Shown here in pieces: positions 20,946-32,224 of a stretch of 64,000 nt of DNA (positions within the stretch are counted from its first letter, which is position 1; every line of letters begins with the position of its first letter). The notes beneath the pieces were generated by a model. The model worked only from the letters and a program-made list of their open reading frames with translations. It was not told the DNA's origin and ran no database searches. The DNA lies in the NCBI GenBank assembly GCA_035578155.1, contig JAPWDM010000024.1, forward strand, positions 1,546,001 to 1,610,000, read 5' to 3'. Made by a program: the position numbers and the translations under genes. This DNA is from Brachynemurus nebulosus (Eukaryota; Arthropoda; Insecta; Neuroptera; Myrmeleontidae).

Positions 20946-21953
20946 AACGGAACAGCTTCTGGAAAATCATTTATGTATATTACAAATAAAAGAGGTCCAA
21001 GAATAGAACCCTGTGGGACACCTCTTGTTGTATTACGAATTTCCGATTTCACTGGTATTCTATAAACAGGATCATTAGACTGTACTTGCACATATTGTGT
21101 TCTATTTTCCAAATAAGATTTAAATATTTTATTTGCGGTTCCTCTTACTCCATATGCAGCGAGCTTCGTGAGAAACCTACCGTGATCTACGCAATCAAAA
21201 GCCTTTGATAGATCCAAAAATAAAGCTACGTCCAATCGTTTTTCAATCCAAATATCACAAAGTTCATCTAAAATTTCAAATATTGCTGAGTTTATATTAC
21301 CGTCTTTAATAAATCCAAATTGGGCTTTTGATAGTATATTGTATTTTAAAGGAAAATTCTTGAGCCTATCTGATAATATTCTTTCAAATATTTTGGACAG
21401 ATTTGTTAAGAGAGCAATTGGTCTGTAGTTGCCGACTTTGGTTTTTTCTCCTTTCTTAAATAAGGGTTTAATTACAGCTAATTTTAATTTCTCTGGGAAT
21501 GTACCAGTTTCCAAACATTTGTTTATTATAATGCTTAGTGGTTCCGCTATAATATGTATTGACTGCTTCAAAATGGATGTTGGAATTTCATCCCATCCTA
21601 CCGATTGCTTATTTTTTAGTGATAAACATATTGATATGAGTTCATTACTATCACATGGATATAAAAACATATTGTTCAAATAAGTAAAATTCACATTATT
21701 GCTTACTTGGCATAGATTTAGATTCCGTGTTATATTTATAAAAAATTCATTAAAAATGTTTGCTATTTGATTCATGTCAGATGTTTCACTATTGTCAGCT
21801 AGTTTAAGTTTTTTTACCTCACTGTTACTTGTCCGATTTTGCTTTATGCTTTTGTTTATTATTTTCCATGCACATTTCATTTTATCCACAGAATTATTGA
21901 TTAAGTTATCATTATAAAGTTTTGATAATATTTTATTGAAAATTGTTCCGCCG
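20946..21953 (-). pseudogene. CR1/Jockey-group reverse transcriptase, N-terminal half
   Basis: Contains [14 protein letters not shown], then [51 protein letters not shown], motif A ([17 protein letters not shown]) and motif B ([20 protein letters not shown]). The frame runs on at the 3' side into a wrong register after PEAV, so motif C is found only in the next frame. Upstream, the open frame continues into the I-clade endonuclease sequence read out of frame, which marks the insertion joint. Confidence 0.9.
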
Positions 21954-22068
21954 GCCGTAAATGTGTCTCTTGGAGACACACGCACATAGGCGTGTGCTCA
22001 GCCAGAAGCACCTGCAATTCACAGTAATGATGTTTTACACCATTACAGTTCCATTGTATAATAGCCAT
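21954..22068 (-). pseudogene. I-clade endonuclease N-terminus, separated from its gene
   Basis: ATG at 22066-22068 begins MAIIQWNCNGVKHHYCELQV and continues to [13 protein letters not shown], the standard start of an APE-type endonuclease (QWNCNG...; LQET with catalytic Glu). It stops where the CR1-group element begins. The next residues of the same domain are at 19036 and below, so about 2.9 kb of later insertions split this gene. Confidence 0.85.
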
Positions 22069-22104
22069 CTTTGTTACTACTTAGGGTTGCTCTAGGAAGT
22101 GTGG

Positions 22105-22233
22105 CTACTTCCTAGGTTTGCCCTTTGGCCAGCCTTTCTTTCTTTTAATTATTTTCACCTCGGCGTCCGAATTGTCAGATTCGGTGGCCGAAGTGTTGGT
22201 ATAGCCGTCGGACGTCGGGCGCTTATTACCCAG
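22105..22233 (-). pseudogene. I-clade ORF1 C-terminus
   Basis: In-frame reading ends KRKKGWPKGKPRK and a TAG at 22105-22107, 36 bp before the endonuclease ATG. A Ser/Asp-rich stretch (SATESDNSDAEV) precedes the basic tail. A basic end just before the second frame fits the nucleic-acid-binding first protein of I-clade elements. The element is cut off at about 22235. Confidence 0.7.
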
Positions 22234-22235
22234 GG

Positions 22236-22960
22236 ATGGACAAAAAACAGTCTTTTTTTAAATTTATGAAACAAACAGTTCAAAATGTTTTAAACAAGTG
22301 TTCCTATGTTTTTGTAGTTTAATTTAAACATAGGTTTTAAACATTTTAAACTTGTTTTAAACAGGTTTAATTCCTTTAATTGAACCATATGGAAAAACCT
22401 TTTTGTCTCGAAATATCTGACTTTTTGCTGTCAGACATTGGCATAAAATAATGTACTATTAATTTATAATAGGCGGCATTAAATGGAAACATTTAAATAT
22501 TTTGTTTGTTGTAAAATTTATAAAATCATTTGTTGTTTATGCGTGTTGAATACTGTGTACAACCACAACAAAGACGTTGCTGAGAAATTTTATAAAATTT
22601 GATCAGTGTTGCCAGATTGGGGGGTTTCCCTCCAAAATTTAAGAGAGAATTTTTAAATTGCTGGAGGGAATTTTGGGGGGATAATTTCTTTGGAGGGATT
22701 TTTGGCTGGAAATTTTCAAAATAGGGGGAATTTGAAGGTTTAATTAAATTTCAAACATACCTATATTTGCCATCCTGCTTAAAAATATTTACTCAAATTC
22801 AAAAACCAGTTTCAAATCAACCACTAAAATTTAAATGTGTGGTATCGTATTTTAAGACAACGTCAAAAGTCAACAATCAATTTTGCCTAATTTTATTGCT
22901 TAAAAAAATACAGTAAACAATTTCTTGAAAATAATATTAGAATTATATTTTGCTATAAAT

Positions 22961-22965
<5 letters not shown>
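22236..22965. other. AT-rich DNA starting with a possible hAT end
   Basis: CAGGGATGGACAAAAAACAG at 22233-22252 resembles a hAT terminus and is followed by several TTTAAAC motifs, but no matching right end or 8-bp duplication was found. At 22611-22740 there are repeated GGAGGGATTTTTGG-like purine-rich motifs starting with CAGTGTTGCCAG. No gene recognised. Confidence 0.4.

Positions 22966-23045
<80 letters not shown>
22966..23045. repeat. (TA)n microsatellite
   Basis: A pure TA run of about 80 bp. Open frames through it encode only Ile-Tyr repeats and are not genes. Confidence 0.95.
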
Positions 23046-23047
<2 letters not shown>

Positions 23048-23340
23048 ATGTGAGTTTTTTGAGAGTTGCTATTTCTATTAAACCAAATTTTAAATGATAA
23101 AAATGGTACTGGAAAAGGTTCTTTTCTTGGATGTAATGGAAATGTAACCAAGAAAAGCACTATCGATTGAAGTAGCCTCAAATACATATGCATATTTTTA
23201 CCGCCTAACCGATAAATTAAAGAAAAATTAAAAAATTAAACTTGGGTAAGAAAAATCTTTTTGCACATTTATGTTGTTAATTAATGCATTAGATCAGTTT
23301 TATCGAAAAATTAATATATAGTCCCATTTAAAAGTCTATA

Positions 23341-23490
23341 AGTTTGTATTATAGCTCGAAAACCATAAGAGCTATAAAGCTCCTGACTATAGCAATCGGT
23401 TGCCCCCGTCGATATCTACAACTCTTATTTGAACATTTTTTCGATTAAATCACCGGTTTGGCTGTAATAAAAGTGGCAACACTCGTAAAA
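23341..23490 (+). repeat. Dispersed repeat, direct copy at 27928-28080
   Basis: About 140 bp highly similar to 27928-28080, sharing AGCTCGAAAACCATAAGAGC, GGTTGCCCCCGTCGATATCT and GGTTTGGCTGTAATAAAA. The 28080 copy runs into a (TA)n tract. The segment right after the (TA)n at 23045 is the inverted version of the same end. Confidence 0.75.
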
Positions 23491-24510
23491 TTTTTTTTCA
23501 AATGGAAACATGTTGAGATGTTTTTTAAAAATTAGTTTATTACTTCAAATTACCAATCATGCTAAAATTTTCATTATTTTATTTCATATTTTTGAGAAAT
23601 TGCATTTTTAAGTTTTAATTTTCAAAACCTGCGGCCAAGTTTATTTAATCGAACGCAAAAAATACGGATAATTTGCAATTTACATTCAAAACACCTAAAA
23701 TAACTAGTGATGATATGTTCGCATTAAGCTGTTACAATAAGACAAAATTTATTAATTAAATACATTAATAATCAAAATAATTTGTAGTTTTTCCTCAAAT
23801 AGTAAACTTATTATTTAATAAACAGGTTTTTAAATTACAACTGCAGTTGTAATATTTAATATTACACCATATTAAAGAAGTCAAAATTAGTTACGTGTGA
23901 AACTGGCATTGTCTATTTCCAAAAATAAATAATGGCGGACATAGATTAGGCACAGATGTCATTTGTCAAATTATTAAACGATTTAAAAAAAAAGTAAAAT
24001 AATTGTCCAAAAAATATTTTAATACAACATTTTTCGAGACTGCCGTATATATTTTAACAATATGTCTCTAAGACATGTATTTTAAACAAATACTTATATA
24101 ACCTTAATTTCTTTTCCAGTAAGAACGCCTTTAGTGAAGGTTGTTTAAAGTTCAAAATAATCGCCGATTTTATTACGATTTTAACATCTTTAAAACGTGT
24201 TCTGTATTAAAACGGTTCTCCATATTATGAAAACGACAGTATTTAATAAAGTTTTTAATAAAATTACACAAATTTTATTTAATTACAACCACTTCCTAAA
24301 TAAAATATAATAAATAAATATACTTAAAGTATAATTTTATTAATTCTAATTACTTTAGTGTGTAATCAAATTGCCTAATTGTTTTATTGCTTCCGAGACT
24401 ACCTACTAAAGCAAATTTTTACCAAAATAAAATCTTTTACGCAAATTTTACGTTTTAGAGCTTCCTGAATAATTCTGGTTTGGTGTCTGTCCGTCTGTGT
24501 GTTACTAGTT
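23491..24510. other. AT-rich intergenic DNA, nothing recognised
   Basis: No protein-like frame and no repeat visible by eye. Confidence 0.45.
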
Positions 24511-24824
24511 TGCACCAAGTGACATAACTTCTGAACTATTCGATTGTTTGTAATGAAATTTTTAGAAATTATGCAGTTTGGTTCCTAGATGGTCCCCTAT
24601 GAATTTAATCGAAATTGCAGTAACGGTAGCTACGTCGTAACCATGTCATTCCATTAATATAATAAATTGCACCAAGTGGCATAACTTCTGAACTATTCAA
24701 TTCATTTTTATGAAATTATCAGAAATTATGCGGTCTGCTTCCTAGATAGTCCCCTACAAATTTCATTGCATTCGGAGTAATAGTATCCACGGCACTACCA
24801 TGAAATCCCATTAAATGTCAATAT
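24511..24824. repeat. Tandem duplication, 157-bp unit, two diverged copies
   Basis: TGCACCAAGTG(A/G)CATAACTTC opens copies at 24511 and 24668. Later shared blocks are AAATTATGC(A/G)GT and TTCCTAGAT(G/A)GTCCCCTA. Confidence 0.75.
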
Positions 24825-24969
24825 CTTATTTACTGCTAGCCCCATTTCGCTCAATTTTTTATGAATCGTTTTGTTTATTTATTTTTATTAATTTATATAC
24901 CTATATTAAATTACACAAAGATATGTTGGGCATTAAATTACCAAGGTGCTTTTACGAGTACGAAAAAGC

Positions 24970-25011
24970 TGTGTGCCTCAACCCATTGACTGTGTGCCTC
25001 AACCCATTGAC
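24970..25011. repeat. Perfect 21-bp tandem duplication
   Basis: TGTGTGCCTCAACCCATTGAC is repeated twice without mismatch, a few bases left of the MITE at 25018. Confidence 0.9.
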
Positions 25012-25017
25012 AGCGTA

Positions 25018-25978
25018 CAGTGGACTTTCGGAGATTGTCCAATCACAAATTGTCCATATTTCAGTGTTAGGGATTTAAACATCGTATGTTTACGTCACAC
25101 GAACATTGTATTCACAAAAATTGTGTGTTTGCAGTATTCGTGTGACGTAAACATGCAATGTTTAAATCCAGGGCTGGGAACTATTTAAAATGAATTCATT
25201 TTAAATATGTATTTAAAATACAAAATAGCATTTTGCATTTTCTATTTTAAATAAGTTCGGTAAAACCAATTTTCATTTTGTATTTAAAATGAAAATTTGA
25301 ATCCATTTTATATTTAAAATTAAAATGCATGCATACACAAATTTATGTGTATATTTATGACACTTATGACTCATATTAACCACAGAACTCATATTAATCA
25401 TAGAACTCGAAAAGAACTTAGAAGTCGATAAGAAGATAGAAGTCGATAAGAAATGTTTTGCTATTTCGAATAGATGATTTTCATAATTTTGAAGTCGTAG
25501 TTGTAGCGTAGTCAAGGCTTGAATATGTCAAGGCTGAATTAAATCTTACAATAATTTTGAGTAGGTAGCAATATTTCAAGAGTTAAATTTCGTTTTCATA
25601 TCATGCAAACTTTATAAAATTTTCTCGGAAGACTGCCCTTATTTAATTTCAGTACGTTTGACATTTTCTTAACTTTTTTTATATAAATAATTATCCAAAG
25701 TGTCAATATAAATAATGATAAAAAATTGATAAAATAAATTTAAAGTGAAAAAAGTATTTTGCATTTTACAATCCATTTTAAATAGCTATTTTCCATTTTA
25801 TATTTTAAATATGTTCAGCAAAACCATTTTCCATTTTGTATTTTAAATGAATTTTTGGAAACCATTTCCCATTTTCTATTTTAAATGGTTTCTATGAACC
25901 ATTTTTCCCAGCCCTGTTTAAATCCCTATCACTGCAATATTGACAATTTTTGATTGGACAATCTCCGAAAGTCAACTG
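25018..25978. mobile_element. Tc1/mariner-type palindromic MITE, split by a hAT insertion
   Basis: Flanked by TA (25016-25017 and 25979-25980). The ends are CAGTGGACTTTCGGAGATTG and the inverted CAGTTGACTTTCGGAGATTG. An inner inverted pair around TTTACGTCACACGAA and its complement makes the original element of about 205 bp almost a full hairpin. A 748-bp hAT element plus duplication sits inside. Confidence 0.8.
25169..25916. mobile_element. hAT-type MITE inside the palindromic MITE
   Basis: The termini are CAGGGCTGGGAA and its inverted copy, with a perfect 8-bp duplication TTTAAATC (25161-25168 and 25917-25924). The subterminal parts carry many TTTTAAAT motifs in both orientations, a common subterminal arrangement for hAT. 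No transposase is present. Confidence 0.88.
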
Positions 25979-26127
25979 TATTTTAGTATCTTACAAAACT
26001 GCGAAATTTTTTTTTTTAGTTTGTAACCAAATGATTATGGATTATTTTCTTCGTATACTTTATTTGTTGGATGACCACTTGTCATTTTATAGTTAATTAT
26101 TTCGTTTTGATTATTATTTAAAATTTT

Positions 26128-26343
26128 TCAGGATATAAAATAAAATACATTTTTAATAGAATAAGATTGTTTATTTTTTCTTCTTTCCTGATAATAAGTT
26201 GAACATAAATTTCGCATTTTAGATTTGACTTCTGGGACACCTGATATGATCATTGCTTCTACGAAGGACGTTTTTATAGGACGTTTCCCGCATGGCTCTA
26301 TTTTTAAATAAAGGAGATTTTGTATTCCACAGGCATTCAAAAT
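26128..26343 (-). pseudogene. Unrecognised open frame
   Basis: 72 codons between stops, with a fairly protein-like sequence (ACGIQNLLYLKIEPCGKRPI, SFVEAMIISGVPEVKSKMRN) ending in TGA at 26128-26130. There is no ATG near its start. It could be a fragment of a transposon or gene exon, or chance. I cannot assign it. Confidence 0.22.
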
Positions 26344-26669
26344 TTCTTAATTCCTAAATAAATTTTTTCTCGTTTCCGAATTGGACTTTTCTGTCATTTT
26401 TATTTAACCTATAAAATAATTTCCATTTAAAATTAAAAATTATACTTATTTTTAATAATTACATAATATGAAGTACTTACTTGATTTAATTAATTACATT
26501 TCAGGAAGATATATACTATATTTTAGTTATATATTTAGTTATAACTATATTTTAGTTATAGATCCATATGAACACCAAAAATTGAATAAAAATTAATAAA
26601 ATTTGCCTAGTTAAATAGCTGAAATTATAAGTTTCTAATTTTTTGGCCATTTTCATTTATACTAAAATA

Positions 26670-26899
26670 GAGTCCCTATAATAAATAGTCATGACATGTG
26701 TGATGAACACTGATTGGTTCCGGCATTTTCTGTCTAACGTTGGGTAAAATAAAATTGTTCATAAATTCATACCCTATTAACAATAATTATGTACTCAAAA
26801 ATATTTACACAAACATGTGATAATTAATTTCGAAGCTTCCCGCTCTGTTTTGGAAAGAAAATGGATGACATGTCACGACTCTATTTATTATAGGGACTC
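26670..26899. mobile_element. TA-flanked MITE, 230 bp
   Basis: TA at 26668-26669 and 26900-26901. The left end GAGTCCCTATAATAAATAG and the inverted right end match, with a further inverted pair TGACATGT inside. No coding capacity. Probably Tc1/mariner-derived from the TA duplication. Confidence 0.75.
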
Positions 26900-26901
26900 T
26901 A

Positions 26902-27927
26902 GGTAAACCTATACGATAAAGCCATCTATGTAGCTTAAATACAATTACCGCTAAGCTACTTTCCGTAATTATGAGGCTTGTTTGACCTAGGCTTAAACTC
27001 ACCAAAATTCACTTAAATAAATCACTTTTAAGCGCGAAAGTTGTAAAATTTAAAAAAAAAAAAACTTTAGATAAAAATTTTTATTTTTTGTTTCTGTTGC
27101 TTTATGGAATAAATTTTATCAACAAATAAGTATACTATCAAAAAGCGCAGCTTTATAGGGGCTCGCGAGATTTTTTAAGACTAGTTAAATATTTCTTATA
27201 TTTTTTTTTGTAGATCAATACCTATATTATTAATATTGGTGGGGTTTTTATAAATAATTTTATTTTACACAAAAAATCATTTTTAACGTGTTTTTATTTC
27301 ACTTTAAATTTCTCATACGCATTTCTTCTTTTTGTTTTTTTACATTTTAACATATATGAGTACTAAGTACTATATAAAATATAAATTTTATTACCTACGT
27401 TTCTGTCATAGAAACTTACCGAATGTTGATTTCTAATCACTTCAAGTCTTCAATTTGTTACATCAATAATACACCACAAATTATAAGGGATACACTCTTG
27501 ACGCGGTACAATACACCAAAGTAAATAAAAAATTTAAAACTGGCGTTTTTCAAGTACACGAAATGTGACATTCGGTTTTCTAGGTTATTCTGTGACTGTG
27601 TCAGTTCTTTTTTAATAAAATTTTACGGTTCTAGATATTACTTCGTTTAGTTTATGCCAAAGAGGTTTACTCTTGCAGTTGTACATCTTAAATCATAGAT
27701 GGCGTTAGTAGTATGTAATTTTTAAAGTTAATATTTTTTTAATTATTCTCTATAATTTGATTTTAATATTAGATAACACATCTAGACATGTATTTAAATT
27801 ACTATGCTAATGCCCAAACCCAAAGGTCTTATAGTTTTTCCGTAAAGTGTACCACAAAATGTACTGGCAGTCGGATATAGTGGTCTCGCTTCGCTCGCCC
27901 AACTATTTCATTTAAAAAAAGGTAAGT
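26902..27927. other. AT-rich intergenic DNA, nothing recognised
   Basis: No protein-like frame or inverted repeat stands out. Confidence 0.45.
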
Positions 27928-28080
27928 TTGTATCATAGCTCGAAAACCATAAGAGCTATAAAGTTTCTAATTATCGCAATTGGTTGCCCCCGTCGATATC
28001 TACAACTCTTATTTGAACAATTTTTCGATTAAATCAACGGTTTGGCTGTAATAAAAATGGCAACTCCCGAAAAACTCACA
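27928..28080 (+). repeat. Dispersed repeat, direct copy of 23341-23490
   Basis: See the partner. This copy leads through AAAAACTCACACAG directly into a (TA)n tract. Confidence 0.75.
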
Positions 28081-28082
28081 CA

Positions 28083-28083
<1 letters not shown>

Positions 28084-28157
<74 letters not shown>
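28084..28157. repeat. (TA)n microsatellite
   Basis: A TA run of about 74 bp, followed by GGGCTATATATCGAGACC. Confidence 0.95.
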
Positions 28158-28160
<3 letters not shown>

Positions 28161-28350
28161 CTATATATCGAGACCCACGTGACCAAATATAATTTACGCC
28201 ATATTTGTGTGTATGGTAATTATTTTAAAAAAATACCCGAAATGCAGTATTATTTAAAAATCTGTTATATAAACTTTAAGAATTTATTATATTTTGCAAC
28301 TAAATATTTAACGTAATAATTACAGCACTGGAAAATACGAATGATTTCGG

Positions 28351-28355
<5 letters not shown>

Positions 28356-28443
<88 letters not shown>
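28356..28443. repeat. (TA)n microsatellite
   Basis: A TA run of about 88 bp. About 65 bp to the right, GAGGGACCCTAGTGTGACCG matches the end of the MITE at 35046-35273. Confidence 0.95.
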
Positions 28444-28449
<6 letters not shown>

Positions 28450-29161
28450 TAAATCTTTACGCAGAAACGTTTTTAGAATATTTTTTTACGATATCAATAA
28501 AAATGAATAAATATTAAGAGGGACCCTAGTGTGACCGCCTGAAAAAAAGATGATTCTTGGGAATTTTTTTATCTATATATAATTTTATATAATTGTATGT
28601 AGTTATATGGAATCATATATAATTATATGACATTATATGTAATTATATGCAATTCTATAAATGATTACAATTTTTTCTATAACTGTTATAAAAATTATAT
28701 ATACTTAACAAAACGTAATTTTTTTTGGGAATGTTATATCAAATATTTTTTCCCTTTTTGAATTCAGAACTAATTCGACTTTCGTTATGAACATTATTGA
28801 ATCGTTATACCTTATCAGGCTTAGCAGTGTTATAAAATGCGTGATATGTGTCATATGATATTTGTGTTTTGCCTGTATGTAAGCGATGTATGCGAAAACA
28901 GTTGTATATCTTGTATAATATACGGTTATGGGAACTTAGGTTGGTTAGGTTGTGTCGGTTGTGTTGTGATAGCCACGCCAACGAGAACGAACCCAACACA
29001 CTCATGACACTCATGAACAGTATTTCATTACAGCTGGACACGAACGTGAATACTGTATTTTTTATTGTTTGATCTACAAAAATAAAGTTGCTTTATGCAT
29101 ATTTTTTTTATTAATTTAATAAAATTTAGCACACCGTACATACAACAAACATAATGCAGAC
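28444..29161. other. AT-rich DNA with diffuse ATTATAT repeats
   Basis: At 28565-28690 variants of TAATTATATG recur irregularly, with similar text again at 30965-31075. No gene recognised; open frames near 28805-29041 are on both strands and look random. Confidence 0.45.
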
Positions 29162-30746
29162 TAACAAGGAAATGCACCCAGAGTGAAATTCGGGATTTTG
29201 ATGAAACTTCGCTGGTGTGTAGAATAGGCAAAAATAAAGGAGCGGTATTTTTGTTTATCGGCCATCTTCCACGTTTAGGGGGTGAAACCAGCCCCTAAAG
29301 TTGGGGGTTCAGATCGTATTTCTTAAAATATCTCGAAAACTATAAGAGATAGAGGAAAACTTTGAATTGACGAAATGTTACTCTTTGAAAGATCTATTCA
29401 CCTGTATAGGGTAAACCAGGGCCGGATTCATAAGAGGGTCTGGAGAGGTGAAAATGGGGGTAAATTTTTTTGTACAGCCTGAATGGTTCAATTTATCAAA
29501 TTTTTGCTATCATAAATAGAAAGAGCACCAAAAATTAGGGGACACGTGTTTCTGCGTTTTTTCGAAATATGTATGGTATGCAAGCCATATAAGGAGGAAA
29601 AAAATAGGGTAGATTACATTGCATTATTATTGATTGCAAATACCTTCTATATTTTTTTATTTTTATGTTTATTTTCATCATTAAAATGTAAATTTTTACT
29701 TTCCGATTATGATTCATATATTTTTCAGCACTAGCTCAATTGGTAATTTAGCCATGTGTACATTTGGTTACTCATATTAATCATATTCGATATTTTTTAT
29801 ACCTATTTCTGCAAAGGTCAAAGTTCTCTGGTGTGCTTGTGTTAATGAATGCTCGACAAGAAGCAATAATCTCTTTCGCTCAGTTGTCAGGTGCTTTGTA
29901 ATAAATTTTGCGATTTGGGAAATGCGGTTGACACCTATAAAACATACAAAAAGAATAAGAAAAATAGTTTGAATGTTGAGAAAGAAATAAACCGCGTTTA
30001 TTTGGTTAAAAACGAATTTGTAAGAAGACAAAGGCAGTTGTTGAACGGAAGATTATTGCTTCTTGTTAAACATTCATTACACTTGCAGACCAGAGAGCTT
30101 TGTTAGAAATAGGTATAAAAAATATCGAATATTAGTAACCAAATATACACATAGCTAAATTACCAATTAAGTAAGTACTGAAAAATACATGCATCATTAC
30201 CGGAAAGTAAAAATTTACATTTTAATGATGAAAATAAACATAAAAATAAAAAAATATAGAAGTTATTTGCAATCAATAATAATGCAATATAATCTACCCT
30301 ATTTTTTTCCTCCTTATATGGCTTGAATACCACACATATTTCGAAAAAACGCACAAACACTTATCCCCTAATTTTTGGTGCTCTTTCTATTTATGATGGC
30401 AAAAATTTGATAAATTGAACCATTCAGGCTGTACAAGAAAATTTACCCCCATTTTCACCTCTCCAGACCCTCTTATGAACCCGGCCCTGGTTTAACCTAT
30501 ACAGGTGAATAGGTCTTTCAAAGAGTAACATTTCGTCAATTTAAAGTTTTCCTCTATCTCTTATAGTTTTCGAGATATCTTAAGAAATACGATTTGAACC
30601 CCCAACTTTAGGGGCTGGTTTCACCCCGTGAACGTCAAAGATGGCCGATAAAAAAAAATACGGGTTCCTTATTTTTGCCTATTCTACACACCAGCGAAGT
30701 TTCATCAAAATCCCGAATTTCACTCTGGGTGCATCTCCTTGTAAGT
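29162..30746. mobile_element. Long inverted repeat, 1.6 kb, arms of about 700 bp
   Basis: The left arm runs from about 29162 to 29870 and the right arm from about 30045 to 30746 in reverse. Matching blocks include ATGCACCCAGAGTGAAATTC, GGGGCTGGTTTCACC (inverted), GGGTCTGGAGAGGTGAAAAT and AACAAGAAGCAATAATCT. The central spacer is about 170 bp. A (C)CAGGGCCGGATTCAT motif lies at about 250 bp from each end. It is either a large foldback element or an inverted duplication. If transcribed it would form a very long hairpin RNA. Small open frames inside both arms are mirror images and not convincing genes. Confidence 0.85.
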
Positions 30747-30769
30747 AGAATCAGTTTGGTGTCATTTAA

Positions 30770-30909
30770 AGGAACAAAAAGTGATATTTTTACGTCAGAT
30801 TACATAAATTTTTACTAGTGGCTACAAGTGATCGTTAAAAAAACAAATTATTTCATTGTAAAGCAAAAATATATGTATTTGACGTAAAGAAATGTCACTT
30901 CTTGTTCCC
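30770..30909. mobile_element. TTAA-flanked MITE, 140 bp
   Basis: TTAA on both sides (30766-30769 and 30910-30913). The ends are AGGAACAAAAAGTGATATTT and the inverted GGGAACAAGAAGTGACATTT, then ACGTCA on both sides further in. TTAA duplications suggest piggyBac-type mobilisation, but the termini are not the classical CCCTAGAA. Confidence 0.7.
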
Positions 30910-32142
30910 TTAATTCTAATAGGCACGCACTGATTGTATGCCCCTATTCTACCAGTAGCAAAAATATATATAATTCTATATAGTTATATATAAATTCTAT
31001 ACAATTTCTTCGGGCCATTTTTTGTATACAATTATATATAATCATTCTATATAATTATATATAAATATTTTTTCTCGGGGTATTCGTTGATATATAATAA
31101 ATTCACGATAAAATTTTTGAACCAAAAAATTGAAAATTCAGTGAGTTATTCGCGACCTCCCAAGGCTCCAAAAAAAGTTCTACCACTGCTGCATTGGTAG
31201 CGACCTTCACAGTGCCTGAAATCAAAAAAACCAAAAAGCCTATTAAACTAGAAGGTATTGCCCCTGCCATCAACCACAATCAAAAAGAAAGTTGAAATTT
31301 AACAAAATGGCGGAGTTTTTTAAAAAAAGTTTCAAAATTTGCGCGAAAATTTGACGATTTTTGGCCTGCAAAAATTACATTTTTTATTCGATCGGAAAAC
31401 TGGAGGTTCATGGCACGAAGAAACATATAAAAGAAGCTGCAATAAGAATCAAATCGATCGGATGATTTGTCTTCGAGTTATAACTGCTTCAAATTTGAAA
31501 AATGTAGTTTTTCTTTACTTGACCTTTTAGTTTTAATCACTGAGAATTTTTACTAAAATTATTTACGATGTACTCACTATAACGGTCATAGTAAAACTAG
31601 ATTGGTATGGGCAAAAAATATCGATATATAATTAATTTCGATATTTTTTTAGAAAATAATCGATAAATATCGTCGATATTTTTAATCTCGATATATCGAT
31701 ATTTTCGAGTATCAAATTCGATATTTTTTAAAGATCTTTATTATATTTATTTTCTGTGGTACATACTCCCTCTGTATGTATGTATGTATCAGCCCATCAG
31801 ACCTCATACTTTTTTTTAGCGTCATTTTGAAAAAAAAAAAAGAAAAATTGCTGTTATTTGACCTTTTAGGTGTTCTAAAAAATCGAATTTTTTATATTAA
31901 GGGCTGATTCTAGATAGTCTTACAGAGTTACAGAAAACACCATAATAATGAGAATGCATCCAATCTTAGTTCAATCGGACTTAGAGTTTTCTTTGAATGA
32001 TTGGCACTGTTTCTTTTTTTTAGCGAATTTCGAAAACTCGAAATTCAGCTATTACAGTAGGTCTCATGACGCAATCTGAGTCCGGGACTATGGCAGAAAT
32101 CTGTTTTGAGGTCCCTAGAATACGAAAATGATATTCACTAAA

Positions 32143-32144
<2 letters not shown>

Positions 32145-32221
<77 letters not shown>
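32145..32221. repeat. (TA)n microsatellite in H1
   Basis: A pure TA run between AAATT and TTATGTGTTCCC. Its counterpart in H2 is 44235-44298. Confidence 0.95.

Positions 32222-32224
<3 letters not shown>

Larger units (their letters stand above)
20003..21953 (-). mobile_element. CR1/Jockey-group non-LTR retrotransposon, 5'-truncated
   Basis: A minus-strand reverse transcriptase with a 3' end at an AAATAAATATTATTATT-type tail near 20003-20030. The endonuclease and ORF1 are missing: coding begins at [13 protein letters not shown] directly after the I-clade endonuclease sequence, at about 21953. It is broken by a frameshift near 20940-20950. A Daphne/CR1-like position within the Jockey superfamily is likely, but I cannot place it exactly. 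Confidence 0.85.

Noticed and set aside
22233..22252. CAGGGATGGACAAAAAACAG as the end of a complete hAT element
   Set aside because: No inverted partner or 8-bp duplication could be found to the right.
29777..30106. Open frames within the centre of the long inverted repeat
   Set aside because: Mirror-image frames on both strands arise from the inverted arms; composition is not protein-like.
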